Notes: generated by a model from the letters alone, not told the origin. DNA of 64,000 nt from Lacipirellulaceae bacterium (GCA_040218535.1 JAVJRG010000005.1:2046001-2110000), one strand, 5' to 3'. Positions 53,122 to 62,938 are shown, numbered from the stretch's first letter. Numbers and translations: made by a program.

Positions 53122-54819
53122 CTACGCCTTCTGACCCTCTTTTACCCAACTATCACGCAAGGTCGCCGTTCGATTGAATACGGGCTTGCCCGCTTTCGAA
53201 TCAATCGGATCGGCATAGAAGTAACCGAGCCGCTCAAACTGAAATTGCTCTCCCGATTCCACTTTCCCAAGGGCAGGTTCGACTTTTGCCATCAATGTTT
53301 CTAGCGAATTCGGATTCAGGTTGTTGAGAAAAGTTCCGCCTTCAGGGGCCTTATCAGGGTTCTCGACACGGAACAAGTGATCATACAACCGCACCTCTGC
53401 TTCGACCGCTTGCTCGGCATCCACCCAGTGAATCGTCCCTTTCACCTTCTTGTCATTGTGTTTAGCCGTTGTGTCAGGATTGAATGAGCAGTGCAACTCC
53501 GTGACTTCTCCGGCTTCGTTTTTGACGATTTCCTCAAGCACTGCGATACCTGCACCACGCAGCCGCACCGCGCCGTCTGGCTTCAAGCGGAAAAACTTTT
53601 TGGGGGCATCTTCCTGGAAGTCGTCTTGTTCGATGTAGATCACGCGTCCTAATTTGACTTTTCTGGTACCGAGTTCTTGCTGCTGCGGATGGTTCGGCAG
53701 TTCGCACGTCTTCGCCACTTCGCCCTCAGCCACGTTGGTCAGCACAACTTTCAAGGGTCGCAGCACGCCCATTCTGCGCTGTGCATTCTCGTTAAGGTCC
53801 TCGCGGATCGCATCCTCTAGCCAGACCATATCGATCGTACTATTCACTTTCGTCACACCAACGCGTTCGCAGAACGACCGGATGGCTTGCGCGGTGTAAC
53901 CGCGACGCCGCAGCCCTCGGAGCGTCGGCATGCGCGGATCGTCCCAACCGGCAACGTGCTTTTCCGTGACAAGTTGCAGGAGCTTCCGCTTACTCATCAC
54001 GGTGTAAGTCAGGTTGAGACGCGCGAACTCGATCTGTCGCGGATGATGGATTTCCAGAGTCTCGCAAAACCAATCGTAGAGTGGACGATGGTTCTCGAAC
54101 TCTAAGGTGCAGATGGAATGTGTAATCCCTTCAAGCGAATCGCTTTGCCCGTGCGTGAAGTCGTACGAAGGATAAATGGACCACTCATCTCCCGTCCGCT
54201 GGTGATGAGCATGTTTGATACGATACATGACTGGATCGCGGAGATTGATATTGGGCGAGGACATATCGATCTTCGCTCGCAGGGTCCGCTCGCCATCGGC
54301 GAACTCGCCGGCCTTCATCTTGGCGAACAGTTCGAGATTTTCTTCTACCGTACGATCGCGAAAAGGGCTTGGCTTGCCAGGCTCAGTGAGCGTCCCGCGA
54401 TACTCACGCATTTGTTCCGCGTTAAGGTCGCAAACGTAGGCTTTCCCTGCTTCGATAAGCTGGACCGCCCAGTCATGGAGTTGCCCGAAGTAGTCGGACG
54501 CATAGAACAGCCGGTCTTCCCAATCCCCGCCCAGCCAACGCACGTCGTCGATGATCGCGTCGACGTATTCCTGCTCTTCCTTGGCAGGGTTGGTATCGTC
54601 GAATCGCAGATTGAACTTTCCGTCGTACTGACCGGCGATTCCGAAGTTCAGACAGATGCTCTTCGCGTGACCAATATGGAGGTAGCCATTGGGCTCGGGA
54701 GGAAACCGAGTATGCACCTGACCATCGTTCTTACCTTTCTCCAGATCAGCATCTATGATCTGTTCGATAAAGTTACGGGACTGCTTCTCAGGCTCTTTCT
54801 CTGACTCTGCTGCTTCCAT
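53122..54819 (-). CDS. glnS: Glutaminyl-tRNA synthetase
   Basis: A 565-residue class I aminoacyl-tRNA synthetase that charges tRNA-Gln. The HIGH motif is in [20 protein letters not shown] near residue 41, and the KMSKS-type motif is [11 protein letters not shown] near 273. GlnRS-specific text includes [35 protein letters not shown] and the C-terminal anticodon-binding beta barrels ([17 protein letters not shown] end). Full length. Fifteen bases separate it from the downstream cyclase-like gene. Presence of GlnRS means direct charging rather than only the GatCAB route. Confidence 0.97.
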   Translation of the reverse strand: MEAAESEKEPEKQSRNFIEQIIDADLEKGKNDGQVHTRFPPEPNGYLHIGHAKSICLNFGIAGQYDGKFNLRFDDTNPAKEEQEYVDAIIDDVRWLGGDWEDRLFYASDYFGQLHDWAVQLIEAGKAYVCDLNAEQMREYRGTLTEPGKPSPFRDRTVEENLELFAKMKAGEFADGERTLRAKIDMSSPNINLRDPVMYRIKHAHHQRTGDEWSIYPSYDFTHGQSDSLEGITHSICTLEFENHRPLYDWFCETLEIHHPRQIEFARLNLTYTVMSKRKLLQLVTEKHVAGWDDPRMPTLRGLRRRGYTAQAIRSFCERVGVTKVNSTIDMVWLEDAIREDLNENAQRRMGVLRPLKVVLTNVAEGEVAKTCELPNHPQQQELGTRKVKLGRVIYIEQDDFQEDAPKKFFRLKPDGAVRLRGAGIAVLEEIVKNEAGEVTELHCSFNPDTTAKHNDKKVKGTIHWVDAEQAVEAEVRLYDHLFRVENPDKAPEGGTFLNNLNPNSLETLMAKVEPALGKVESGEQFQFERLGYFYADPIDSKAGKPVFNRTATLRDSWVKEGQKA

Positions 54820-54918
54820 GATGGCTCTGCTGGAGTTCCGAATCTGGTAGTTTGGGTGAGTTCAAGGCATTGTAGCTTTGACTACTGGTTCAGGCATCCC
54901 CATAAGCGATTGTCACCG

Positions 54919-55407
54919 CTACCGATTCAGCCACCAGAACGAAGCATTCAACAGCGTCGCGAAGCTCACCCAGAGCCAGTAGGGAACTAGCAACCAGGCC
55001 GCCAACTTCGCGTTCCGTTGGCTAAGCCGGCGAGCGGCGAGGATCGTTGCCCCGATCGCGAGCCAGAGGAATGTGATCTCGATCAACGCCAAGCCGGGGC
55101 GGTGAGCGCCGAAGAAAATCGCTGACCAAGCGACGTTGAGCACCATTTGCACAGCCCACAACTTCATCCCCAGTGACTTCGGACCCGCACGCCAGATTAA
55201 CCAGCCGGCTACAGCGATCATCACATAGAGCGGTGTCCACACGACGGGAAAAACCCAGCCCGGCGGGTTGATGGCCGGTTTGTTGAGCGAGGCGAACCAC
55301 TGGCCGGGTGGGTACAACTGCCCAACGCCAATCGCAGCCGCTGAGATTGCGAGAAATACGGCTAGTGCTGGCCAGTGTGTGCTTTTCTCTGTCGTCTCTT
55401 CTGTCAT
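54919..55407 (-). CDS. tspO: TspO/MBR-family tryptophan-rich sensory protein
   Basis: A 162-residue five-helix membrane protein. YPPGQWFASLNKPAINPPGW and VFPVVWTPLYVMIAVAGWLI are the family signatures, with WSAIFFGAHRPGLALIEI, then VPYWLWVSFATLLNASFWWL at the end. TspO binds tetrapyrroles and is tied to light, oxygen or stress responses in bacteria. Its start overlaps the end of the upstream DUF2238 gene by four bases, so they are coupled. Confidence 0.95.
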   Translation of the reverse strand: MTEETTEKSTHWPALAVFLAISAAAIGVGQLYPPGQWFASLNKPAINPPGWVFPVVWTPLYVMIAVAGWLIWRAGPKSLGMKLWAVQMVLNVAWSAIFFGAHRPGLALIEITFLWLAIGATILAARRLSQRNAKLAAWLLVPYWLWVSFATLLNASFWWLNR

Positions 55408-56075
55408 AAGTTGTCATCTTCTCGTTTCAACAAGTTGTCCAATCGCCTGCCTGAAATCGCCAGCCCTATTCCAATGATCAAGCTTCCGATTCCCGCAAGG
55501 GCCATGTCCTTCTGGGGATCCCAGAAGTCTCCTTGCTGTCCATTGTATCTCTCAGCAAATTCCGGTGCGGCAACGATCGCCAGCAACCACTCGAAAATCT
55601 CGTAAGCCGCACTCACCGCTAATACTGCCGTGAAAGCCAAGCTGATGGCGTGCAACCGTTTGAGACGCCAAAGCTTCACGCAAGCTTCGGCCAGCGGGTA
55701 AGTAAACAGGATTCCAAACGCCAAGTGAACGAACCGATCGTAGTGGTTGCGTTTCCATCCGAACGCTTCCGACGTGTCGGTTCCCAGAATCGCGTTGATC
55801 CAGTTGTCATAAGGCACATACGAATAGATCCACCGTGCGCCAACGATATGAAGCAAGAGAAAGGCAGTGATGCAAGCCATGGAAAGATTACTCAGCCACC
55901 TACGTTGAGAATTGGCGAGCAAGAATGCTATGCCGAAGACGGTAGGCACGTGTTGCAACCATTGTTGCCTTGGGTAGATCGGAGACATGAGACTTAGTGC
56001 CAGCGATGCGGCACAGAAAACGGCCAGTAACAATTGGTACTGCGAGCGAGAATTCGTTTCCGACGTGGTAGTCAA
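55404..56075 (-). CDS. DUF2238 (YjdF-type) membrane protein
   Basis: A membrane protein of about 223 residues from a TTG at 56075 with GAGAGAGC upstream; an open frame reaches to 56249, but the extra part is Arg-rich and unlike the family. About six helices are visible (YQLLLAVFCAASLALSLMSP, MACITAFLLLHIVGARWIYS, GILFTYPLAEACVKLW, SLAFTAVLAVSAAYEIFEWL). NHYDRFVHLAFG and NGQQGDFWDPQKDM are the DUF2238 signatures; acidic and His residues there suggest ion or proton handling. Function is unknown. Coupled to tspO. Confidence 0.85.
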   Translation of the reverse strand: MTTTSETNSRSQYQLLLAVFCAASLALSLMSPIYPRQQWLQHVPTVFGIAFLLANSQRRWLSNLSMACITAFLLLHIVGARWIYSYVPYDNWINAILGTDTSEAFGWKRNHYDRFVHLAFGILFTYPLAEACVKLWRLKRLHAISLAFTAVLAVSAAYEIFEWLLAIVAAPEFAERYNGQQGDFWDPQKDMALAGIGSLIIGIGLAISGRRLDNLLKREDDNL

Positions 56076-56597
56076 TTTTGCTCTCTCCCCAATAGCGAGT
56101 CTCGCGGCGAAGAAGAACCTACTTCTGGCAGCGAAACCACTAGATTTCAAGCGTTTCACTCGTGCTCGCTCTACATCATTTCGAACCCTCGTGCGGCATG
56201 CGTCGTACACCATGATGCATCTGGGCATCATCAGGTTGCCCTCTGGCAACGCTACGCCACGCGACGTGGAAGGTCGTCAACGCGTTGCCTTCTCAGGTTC
56301 CGGTCGTGACGTGCGCGGCGGCAAAGTTTTCCAAGCTTGCCACGCTTCAACGATCCGCAATCCTCATGTTTCTGAACTAAGTTTCAGATGTTGCCCAAGC
56401 TATTGCAAGGCTTGCGGAAGTTTGTGCAACCAAGCCGCTGAATTACACAAACTTCGTAGTTCTCCCCACTACGGCAGATTAGCGGCAAGCTTTTCTGATT
56501 GTTCTTGTTTACATTGAATTGCCAGTTGGGCAAACAGCGTCGTCGCGAGGGAACGCCGTCTGTCACCCAGCTTAGGCAGAGAGAGGGGAACGGGCGG
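56076..56597. other. Intergenic region upstream of subtilase gene
   Basis: About 520 bases with no supportable gene; short Arg/Ser/Cys-rich frames here look spurious. Two inverted repeats stand out: TCTGAA-CTAAGT-TTCAGA at 56371-56388 and the 10-bp stem at 56417-56455. They may belong to the leader of the subtilase or the TTG-start gene's promoter region. Confidence 0.6.
56417..56455. repeat. Perfect 10-bp inverted repeat
   Basis: GAAGTTTGTG and CACAAACTTC, separated by 19 bases, about 142 bases before the subtilase ATG. It is a candidate leader hairpin or operator; no T run follows. Confidence 0.5.
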
Positions 56598-59500
56598 ATG
56601 CCCAAGAGCAAAACGGACACGAATCGGCTGAATAGCCAAATCGAGTCGCTTGAAGAGCGGCTGGCGATGACGGCTAACCCGCTGACGGGTTTCTTGGGTG
56701 GTGGCATTGAGCACCATTCGTTTGATGAGCCCCCAGTGCTCAACCAACATGTTGAGCAACAAATACAACAGCAGGTAGAGCGGACCGCCGACTTTTGGCG
56801 TGACCCAACCGAGCAAGTCGATCTCGACTCGTACTTCCAAGAGATCGATCAGCATCTCAACAGCGCCCACAATACCACCGGGCTGAACGACGTCCGCGAA
56901 GACTACGGCTTTCGTGGAAACGGACAGACGGTAGTTGTCATCGACAGCGGTATCGCCTACGACCACTATGCCCTTGGTGGTGGTTTCGGAAGCGATTACC
57001 GCGTGGTTGGTGGATACGACTTCACCGGCTGGGGCGATGACGATCCCTACGACAGCGGTCCTTCAGGTTCCCACGGCACCCATGTTGCAGGCATCATTGG
57101 CAGTACGGACAGCACGCACGAAGGCGTCGCCCCTGGTGCTGATCTTGTCGGTTTGCGGGTGTTCGACGACGATGGCAACGGCTACTTCCACTGGGTTGAA
57201 AGTGCCTTGCAGTGGGTCCACCAGAACAAAGATGCGTTCGAAAACCCAATTACCGCCGTGAATCTTTCGCTGGGGGTTTCGAACTGGAACTCCAGCGCGA
57301 TCCCCGGTTGGGCAAACCTTGAGAACGAGTTCGCTCAGCTCGAAGCAGACGGCATCTTCATCGCGGTTTCGGCTGGTAATAGCTACCAGAGCTTTAACGC
57401 GCCCGGCCTCAGCTACCCAGCGGCTAGCCCCTACGTCATTCCCGTGATGTCGGTCGATGACAGCGGTAATCTCAGCTACTACAGCCAGCGACACGATCGG
57501 GCAATTGCTGCTCCAGGACGTTCGATTTATAGCACCGTTCCTGACTACAACGGTAACAACAACGGCGTCACTGACGACTTCCGCGCGAAGAGCGGCACGA
57601 GCATGGCCTCGCCTTACGTTGCCGGTGCCAGTATCTTGGTTCGCGAAGCGATGGAGTTCGTTGGCCAAACGGGAATCACGCAAGACACGATCTTCGATCA
57701 CATGATCGCGACAGCGGATTCGTTCTTCGACTCCGCTTCGAATTCTTCCTACAGTCGTTTGAACATCCAGGCAGCCATCGATGCTTTGATGCCCACCGAC
57801 GATTATGGCGACAGCGCCGGCGCTGCCCATAGCCTGGGAACCATCACCGATACGGCCTCGGTCAGCGGTGTGATCTCGAAAATCGCCGACGCGGATTACT
57901 TCAGCTTCACCGCGGGTTCGACCGGCACGGTCAGCTTTACCGCGACCAATATGACTCACGAGCTGGCCGCCCAGTGGACCGCGGTAGGAGGTACCGTTTC
58001 CGGTGCGAATGGCGAAACCATTACGCTTGATGTAGTCGCTGGCCAAACTTACACCGTCGGCCTGGGAACTTCCGACGGGCTCGGTTACTTCGACATCGAC
58101 GTGACCGCGGAGTCCAGCTTCTCGTTTGTTGATTGGGGAGCGTTCCTCTCTGGAGCAGTGAACGATGTCGTCGTTGCTGGCGAAGGCTGGTATCGAGTTG
58201 AAGCTTCTCAGAATGGATACATGACGGTACAGGCTGCGTTCGACGCCGCCGGGGGAGACATCAATCTTGAGCTTTACAATGAGAACCTGGAACTGATCGA
58301 CGCTGGGGCCACCCGCGTCGACGTTTTGGCAAGCTCAGGCGAAGCCTTCTACGTCCACGCCGTGGGAACCAACGCCGACGTTGATTTCCAGATGACCAAT
58401 CTGGTGAATCTCTCCGGCGGAGTCGTTACCGTCACCGGCACTAGCGGCGATGATAACTTTAGCTTCACGGCGGGCAGTACTTACAACGTTTCCGTCAACG
58501 ATGTCGCCTACGACTTCAGCCTAGGCGAAGTCAGCACCGTCAACTTCGATGGCGGAAGTGGCACGGACGTCTTCGTCGCCTACGGATCAACCGGTGACGA
58601 GACCGGCGAGCTTCGCGAGGATTCCGCTTCCCTAACCGGAGCGAACTACACGGTCACCGCTACCAGCGTCGAACAGAACACCCTTCATGGAGGAGGAGGA
58701 TCAGACACGGTAGCTGTCTACGACACCGCAGGGGACGACATCTACCGCACGTACGTTGATCGTGTTGAAATGTCACTGAGCACCGGCAACGTTCTAGCAG
58801 CTCACGGATTCGCAGTGACCCACGGTTACGCGAGCACTGGGCAGGACGAAGCCTTTAGCTACGACTCCGCAGGCGACGACCTCTATCGCACCTACGCTGA
58901 TCGCACCGTCATGAGTGGGTCGGGCTTCAGCAACGAGACTCACGACTTTGATAAAACGTATGCCTACGCTTCGACTGGGCACGATCAGGTCACCACCTAC
59001 GACTCCGCGGGAGACGATCTTTATCGCACATGGCACGATCGCGTGATCATGAGCGGCGACGGTTACTACAACTACGCCGGCGGATTTGACCAAACAACCG
59101 CCCAAGCCTCAACCGGTTACGATCTCGTCTACTCCTATGATTCCGATGGAGACGACCTGTACCGTGCATGGGCGGATCGAGTTGTTCTATCAGGCGACGG
59201 GTTTTCCAACTACGCTGCTGGTTTCGATAGAAGTTACGTCTACGGATCAACTGGCAACGACGTCTCCTACTCGTATGATTCCGATGGCGACGATGTCCTG
59301 CGAACGTGGGCTGATCGTTCGGTCCTCTCAGGTGACGGATTCTACAACTACGTACAGAACTTCGATCGCACCTACACCTACGGCACCAATGGCGACGACC
59401 GGGCCTACCTCTACGACTCGGCGGGTGACGATCTTTATCGTGGCTGGGCGGACCGCGCAGTGATCTCAGGCGATCACTTCTACAACTACGTGCAAGACTT

Positions 59501-59870
59501 CGATCGCACGTATGCGTATGCATCAACCGGCAACGACATTGCTACGGTCTACGATTCTGCGGGAGACGATCTCTTCCGTGCTTGGAGCGACCGCACTGTC
59601 ATGAGCGGCGACGGATTCTACAACTACGCCCAAGGCTTTGATCAATCCACAGGCAATGCCAGCACTGGCAACGACACGGCTACGTTCTACGATTCGATAG
59701 CCGACGATAGCCTGCTGGTCCGTGACTGGGGAACTCGGCTCTCTGGAACCGGATTCAGCAATACCGCTGCCGGATTCGATAACGTATCAGCACATGCCGT
59801 GAATGGTGGAGACAACGACTCGGACATTGAAGCCGTTGACTATATCTTCAGCAGTGTCGGCGCCTGGTAA
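56598..59870 (+). CDS. Large subtilisin-like serine protease with C-terminal 46-residue repeats
   Basis: A 1090-residue protein from the ATG at 56598. The N-terminus has ESLEERLAMTANPL, a planctomycete surface-protein leader of the LEPRxL type instead of a standard signal peptide. The S8 catalytic triad is visible: Asp in VVVIDSGIAYDH (about residue 115), His in SGSHGTHVAGIIGS (about 157) and Ser in SGTSMASPYVAGAS (about 335). Next come pre-peptidase-like beta domains (ADYFSFTAGSTGTVSFTA) and, from about 708, eight tandem repeats of about 46 residues each with YDSAGDDLYR. It is probably secreted and surface bound. The stop is two bases from the convergent E1 beta gene's stop, leaving no room for a terminator. 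Confidence 0.92.
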   Translation: MPKSKTDTNRLNSQIESLEERLAMTANPLTGFLGGGIEHHSFDEPPVLNQHVEQQIQQQVERTADFWRDPTEQVDLDSYFQEIDQHLNSAHNTTGLNDVREDYGFRGNGQTVVVIDSGIAYDHYALGGGFGSDYRVVGGYDFTGWGDDDPYDSGPSGSHGTHVAGIIGSTDSTHEGVAPGADLVGLRVFDDDGNGYFHWVESALQWVHQNKDAFENPITAVNLSLGVSNWNSSAIPGWANLENEFAQLEADGIFIAVSAGNSYQSFNAPGLSYPAASPYVIPVMSVDDSGNLSYYSQRHDRAIAAPGRSIYSTVPDYNGNNNGVTDDFRAKSGTSMASPYVAGASILVREAMEFVGQTGITQDTIFDHMIATADSFFDSASNSSYSRLNIQAAIDALMPTDDYGDSAGAAHSLGTITDTASVSGVISKIADADYFSFTAGSTGTVSFTATNMTHELAAQWTAVGGTVSGANGETITLDVVAGQTYTVGLGTSDGLGYFDIDVTAESSFSFVDWGAFLSGAVNDVVVAGEGWYRVEASQNGYMTVQAAFDAAGGDINLELYNENLELIDAGATRVDVLASSGEAFYVHAVGTNADVDFQMTNLVNLSGGVVTVTGTSGDDNFSFTAGSTYNVSVNDVAYDFSLGEVSTVNFDGGSGTDVFVAYGSTGDETGELREDSASLTGANYTVTATSVEQNTLHGGGGSDTVAVYDTAGDDIYRTYVDRVEMSLSTGNVLAAHGFAVTHGYASTGQDEAFSYDSAGDDLYRTYADRTVMSGSGFSNETHDFDKTYAYASTGHDQVTTYDSAGDDLYRTWHDRVIMSGDGYYNYAGGFDQTTAQASTGYDLVYSYDSDGDDLYRAWADRVVLSGDGFSNYAAGFDRSYVYGSTGNDVSYSYDSDGDDVLRTWADRSVLSGDGFYNYVQNFDRTYTYGTNGDDRAYLYDSAGDDLYRGWADRAVISGDHFYNYVQDFDRTYAYASTGNDIATVYDSAGDDLFRAWSDRTVMSGDGFYNYAQGFDQSTGNASTGNDTATFYDSIADDSLLVRDWGTRLSGTGFSNTAAGFDNVSAHAVNGGDNDSDIEAVDYIFSSVGAW
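58719..59825 (+). repeat. Eight tandem 46-codon repeats in the subtilase gene
   Basis: Units begin with YDTAGDD or YDSAGDD/YDSDGDD and continue with YR-x-W/Y-A-DR-x-VMSGDGFYNY, x-FDR/Q, and ASTGND. Spacing is 138 bases (46 residues) for units 2-7; unit 1 is one residue longer and unit 8 is degenerate (YDSIADDSLL). Units diverge enough at DNA level to be stable. Asp-rich turns suggest calcium-bound beta structure, as in other large planctomycete surface proteins. Confidence 0.9.
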
Positions 59871-59872
59871 GA

Positions 59873-60880
59873 CTAGGCTGCAACCGCTGTCGGATTCGCG
59901 TACTCGCCAAGCACACATTCACTCGCATCTTCCGCAATCTGTTCTGCGGTGATGTAATAGGCTTCTTCAAGGGCAAAGCTTGAAGGGGCGGGGGCGTCGG
60001 CAAGCGTCGTGCGTCGCACTGGGGCTCGCAAGGAACTGAAAGCTTCGTCTGCGACCGTGGCAGCAACCTCCGCCGCGAAGCCGCACGTCTTCCACGCTTC
60101 ATCGACGACCAAGAGCCGACCTGTCTTCTTCACGGAGGCGACTACGGTTTCACGATCCCACGGCTTCAGTGACCGCAGATCGATGACTTCTGCATCGATC
60201 CCCTTCACAGCCAATTGCTCAGCTGCTTCCACGCTCTTGGGAACCATGCTCGAAAGGGCGACGATCGTAAGGTCCGTGCCCTCACGACGAACTGCCGCCT
60301 TCCCAATCTCGACTTCGTAAAGCTCCTTAGGGACTTCTTCTTCCAAGTCGTATAGCGAGCGATCATCGATATACATGACGGGGCTGTCGTCTCGATTCGC
60401 AGCAACCAGCAAGCCTTTGGCGTCATAAGCCGTCGAAGGCATCACGACTTTCAAGCCCGGAATATGAGCAAACATCGCCTGCAAAGCTTGCGAGTGCTGA
60501 GCCCCCTGCTCGCCGCGACGGTTAATCACTGCGCGGATCACCAGCGGAGCTGAACCCTTCCCCTCAAACACGTAGGACCAGTTGGCCGCCTGATTCACAA
60601 TCGGATCAACGGCCAGCAACATGAAATCCATCCGAGGATGGAATACAATGGGACGCATCCCCGCGATCGCCGCACCGATGGCCGCCCCCGTTGTGGCGTT
60701 CTCACTTACCGGAGAATCGATTACGCGTTCGCAACCGAACTCTTTATCCAAGTCCTTCATGCTCGCACCCGCGTACCAAGGACTCCAAAGCCCCTGGCCC
60801 AAGATAAACACCCGCGGATCGCTCGCCAGAAGTTGACGATGGGCTTCGCAAATGGCTCCGGCGTAATTGAGTTTTCGCAT
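59873..60880 (-). CDS. 2-oxoacid dehydrogenase E1 component, beta subunit
   Basis: A 335-residue transketolase-like E1 beta (RVFILGQGLWSPWYAG, VIDSPVSENATTGAAIGAAI, GMRPIVFHPRMDFMLLAVDP, GEQGAQHSQALQAMFAHIPG, LTIVALSSMVPKSVEAAEQL, DLRSLKPWDRETVVASVKKT). With the E1 alpha encoded 74 bases upstream it forms a thiamine-diphosphate enzyme that decarboxylates a 2-oxoacid such as pyruvate or a branched-chain acid. No E2 or E3 gene is adjacent. The genes sit with sugar-modifying functions, so the usual pyruvate dehydrogenase role is not certain. Confidence 0.9.
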   Translation of the reverse strand: MRKLNYAGAICEAHRQLLASDPRVFILGQGLWSPWYAGASMKDLDKEFGCERVIDSPVSENATTGAAIGAAIAGMRPIVFHPRMDFMLLAVDPIVNQAANWSYVFEGKGSAPLVIRAVINRRGEQGAQHSQALQAMFAHIPGLKVVMPSTAYDAKGLLVAANRDDSPVMYIDDRSLYDLEEEVPKELYEVEIGKAAVRREGTDLTIVALSSMVPKSVEAAEQLAVKGIDAEVIDLRSLKPWDRETVVASVKKTGRLLVVDEAWKTCGFAAEVAATVADEAFSSLRAPVRRTTLADAPAPSSFALEEAYYITAEQIAEDASECVLGEYANPTAVAA

Positions 60881-60953
60881 CTCGAATCCGTTCTAACTTG
60901 TTGTGTGCCACTGCTGACTTGTCCAGCAGTGCCACCCGAATAGTCAAAGTTTG

Positions 60954-61973
60954 CTAGGCAGCTTCCGAATAGACGTGTCGTAAAACTTCGGATCCCATCG
61001 GTTCAGGGGAGTTTCTCGCGTATTCCAACGCTGCCGCTACTTCTTCTTCAACCTCCTGCCTGAGGTCTGCTAGCGCTGGCTCGGTAACACCTTGCTCTAC
61101 GAGTTCCTGTCGGCAACGGAGCAGCGGATCGCGTTTGATCCAATCCTTGAGTTCGTCCTTACGCTTCACACCGACGTCATAGTCCCACGCCGGTCCAACA
61201 TGGCCTCGCCAGCGGAACGTGCGGCACTCAAGCAGCGTCGGCCCTGCGCCGGCACGAGCACGGGCCGTGGCTCGCTTGCTTGCTTCGAAGACAGCCGTCA
61301 CATCGTTGCCATCGACACTCTCTCCAACAATGCCGTGAGCTTCGGCACTCTTGAGGATGTTGTCCTCACGGCGGCGCTGGTGAATTCCCATGTGACTGGA
61401 GTACAGATTATTCTCGCAAACGAAGAGTACTGGCAAGTTGTTAACGCCGGCCAGATTGAGTGACTCGTGAAAGTGCCCCTCTTCGGTGGCACCGTCACCG
61501 AAGAAGCTCACCGCCACACGGTCCTCACCACGCAACTTCGCCGCGAGCGCCGCCCCTACGGCAATGGGAATCGTCGCAGCAACGATTGGTACCGTGCCCA
61601 TCACGCCAACGCTCGTATCAATCACATGCATCGAACCACCTCGGCCGCCGCAACAACCCGTGCTGCGGCAAAAGATTTCCGCCATAAGGGCCTGCATGTC
61701 GCCGCCCTTCGCCAGGTAATGACCATGCGAGCGATGTGCTCCGAAAATTTGGTCGTCGGTGGTCAGCGCTTCGCAAACCCCTACCGGCGGAGCTTCCTGA
61801 CCAATGCAAAAGTGACAAGGTGTACGGATCTCGCCGGCTTCGACAACATCGGCTACGGCTTCTTCGAATAGTCGAATCCTGAGCATCGAGCGATAGAATC
61901 GCAGGAGATCCGTCTGCTCATTTACATTATTGAGTGTCTTCATCGCGGGCCTACTTTCTTGCATCGATAGCAT
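60954..61973 (-). CDS. 2-oxoacid dehydrogenase E1 component, alpha subunit
   Basis: A 339-residue TPP-dependent E1 alpha. FYRSMLRIRLFEEAVADVVE and HRSHGHYLAKGG give the N-terminal fold; the ThDP-binding motif is FFGDGATEEGHFHESLNLAG with the closing NN in VCENNLYSSHMG; the loop GIVGESVDGNDVTAVFEA follows. The TPP/Mg motif G-D-G-x(24-27)-N-N is satisfied. Two ATGs, at 61973 and 61943 (MKTLNNVNEQTDLLRF), are both possible. Partner is the E1 beta downstream; the operon continues from the aldo/keto reductase gene eight bases upstream. Confidence 0.93.
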   Translation of the reverse strand: MLSMQESRPAMKTLNNVNEQTDLLRFYRSMLRIRLFEEAVADVVEAGEIRTPCHFCIGQEAPPVGVCEALTTDDQIFGAHRSHGHYLAKGGDMQALMAEIFCRSTGCCGGRGGSMHVIDTSVGVMGTVPIVAATIPIAVGAALAAKLRGEDRVAVSFFGDGATEEGHFHESLNLAGVNNLPVLFVCENNLYSSHMGIHQRRREDNILKSAEAHGIVGESVDGNDVTAVFEASKRATARARAGAGPTLLECRTFRWRGHVGPAWDYDVGVKRKDELKDWIKRDPLLRCRQELVEQGVTEPALADLRQEVEEEVAAALEYARNSPEPMGSEVLRHVYSEAA

Positions 61974-61981
61974 GGATTCAA

Positions 61982-62938
61982 TCAGGCTGCTCTTGCTCGG
62001 TCAGCATCACGGGCGGTTTCGATTAATTGCTGGTAGCTTGCTTCGGAAAGCTGCCAGTCGGCAGCTCCCAGATTCTCGACGACTTGCTGCGGACGCTTCG
62101 CACCAAACAGCACACTGCCGACACCATCGGTGTCGAGCAGCCAACGCATCGCCGTCTGTGCCGGGCTCTTCCCGACGCGAGCGGCAATCTGTTTCAGCGC
62201 GTCGACAACACGTAGATTGGCGTGGAACTTCTCGCCCTGGAAATTCTCGTAACGACTCCGACGGTCGTTCTCCTCGAAGCGGCTGTTGACGTCGTACTTG
62301 CCGGACAACAGGCCTTGAGCCAACGAGCCCCAGGTTACCAAAGGAGTGTCGGTTGCTTGAGTGGTTTCCGACGCTTCCTCAGCAAGACTTCGATCCACTA
62401 AGCTGTACTGAATTTGCAGAGCGCTAATCGGAGCTACTTCGGCTGCACGCTTGACCTTTTCAGGCGAAAAGTTCGAGAGGCCGATGGCACCGATTTTCCC
62501 CTCTGACCGCAGACACTCCAACTCACCGACGATCTCTTCGACGGGAGTTACGCCGTCAGGCCAGTGAACGTAGTAAAGGGGAATGCACTCCAACCGCAGC
62601 CGGCGGAGACTCGCTTCAAGTGCCGTGCGGACGTAATCAGGCGAGATATCCTTCCGCGTGTTACCTTGTAAATCCCAGCGAACACCAAACTTCGTGGCGA
62701 TCACTACTTCGTGGCGGGCGTCTCCGAGTGCTTCAGAAAGCAGTTCTTCGGAGCGGCCCAAACCGTAAACATCGGCTGTATCAAAGAAGGTAACCCCAAG
62801 CTCCAGGGCCTTCCGCACCGCAGCGACTCCCTCGGCATCGCTCGAATCGTTGCCCCAGCCGTGCCCGCCCAAAGGACAGCCTCCGAAACCAAGACGGGAG
62901 ACTTCGAGCCCCGAGTTGCCGAGCGTGGTTGATTCCAT
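61982..62938 (-). CDS. Aldo/keto reductase
   Basis: A 318-residue NADPH-dependent aldo/keto reductase from the ATG at 62938, which shares its A with the upstream TGA (TGATG). TTLGNSGLEVSRLGFGGCPL opens the barrel. The catalytic tetrad can be assigned to Asp and Tyr in FFDTADVYGLGRSEE, Lys in IATKFGVR and His in LYYVHWPDG. The C-terminal cofactor part includes LLDTDGVGSVLFGAKRP. In this operon it may reduce a sugar or keto intermediate; general AKR substrates are broad, so this is inference. Confidence 0.92.
   Translation of the reverse strand: MESTTLGNSGLEVSRLGFGGCPLGGHGWGNDSSDAEGVAAVRKALELGVTFFDTADVYGLGRSEELLSEALGDARHEVVIATKFGVRWDLQGNTRKDISPDYVRTALEASLRRLRLECIPLYYVHWPDGVTPVEEIVGELECLRSEGKIGAIGLSNFSPEKVKRAAEVAPISALQIQYSLVDRSLAEEASETTQATDTPLVTWGSLAQGLLSGKYDVNSRFEENDRRSRYENFQGEKFHANLRVVDALKQIAARVGKSPAQTAMRWLLDTDGVGSVLFGAKRPQQVVENLGAADWQLSEASYQQLIETARDADRARAA

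Noticed and set aside
57063-58046. Open frame of 327 codons on the minus strand inside the subtilase gene
   Set aside because: Antisense shadow of the catalytic domain, which has a clear triad; composition is unlike real proteins here.
59047-59526. Arg/His-rich frame opposite the subtilase repeats
   Set aside because: Its periodicity is the echo of the 138-base repeat on the other strand.
58719-59825. Possible CRISPR array, because of regular repeats
   Set aside because: Units are coding, 138 bases long and diverged; there is no short conserved repeat with unique spacers.
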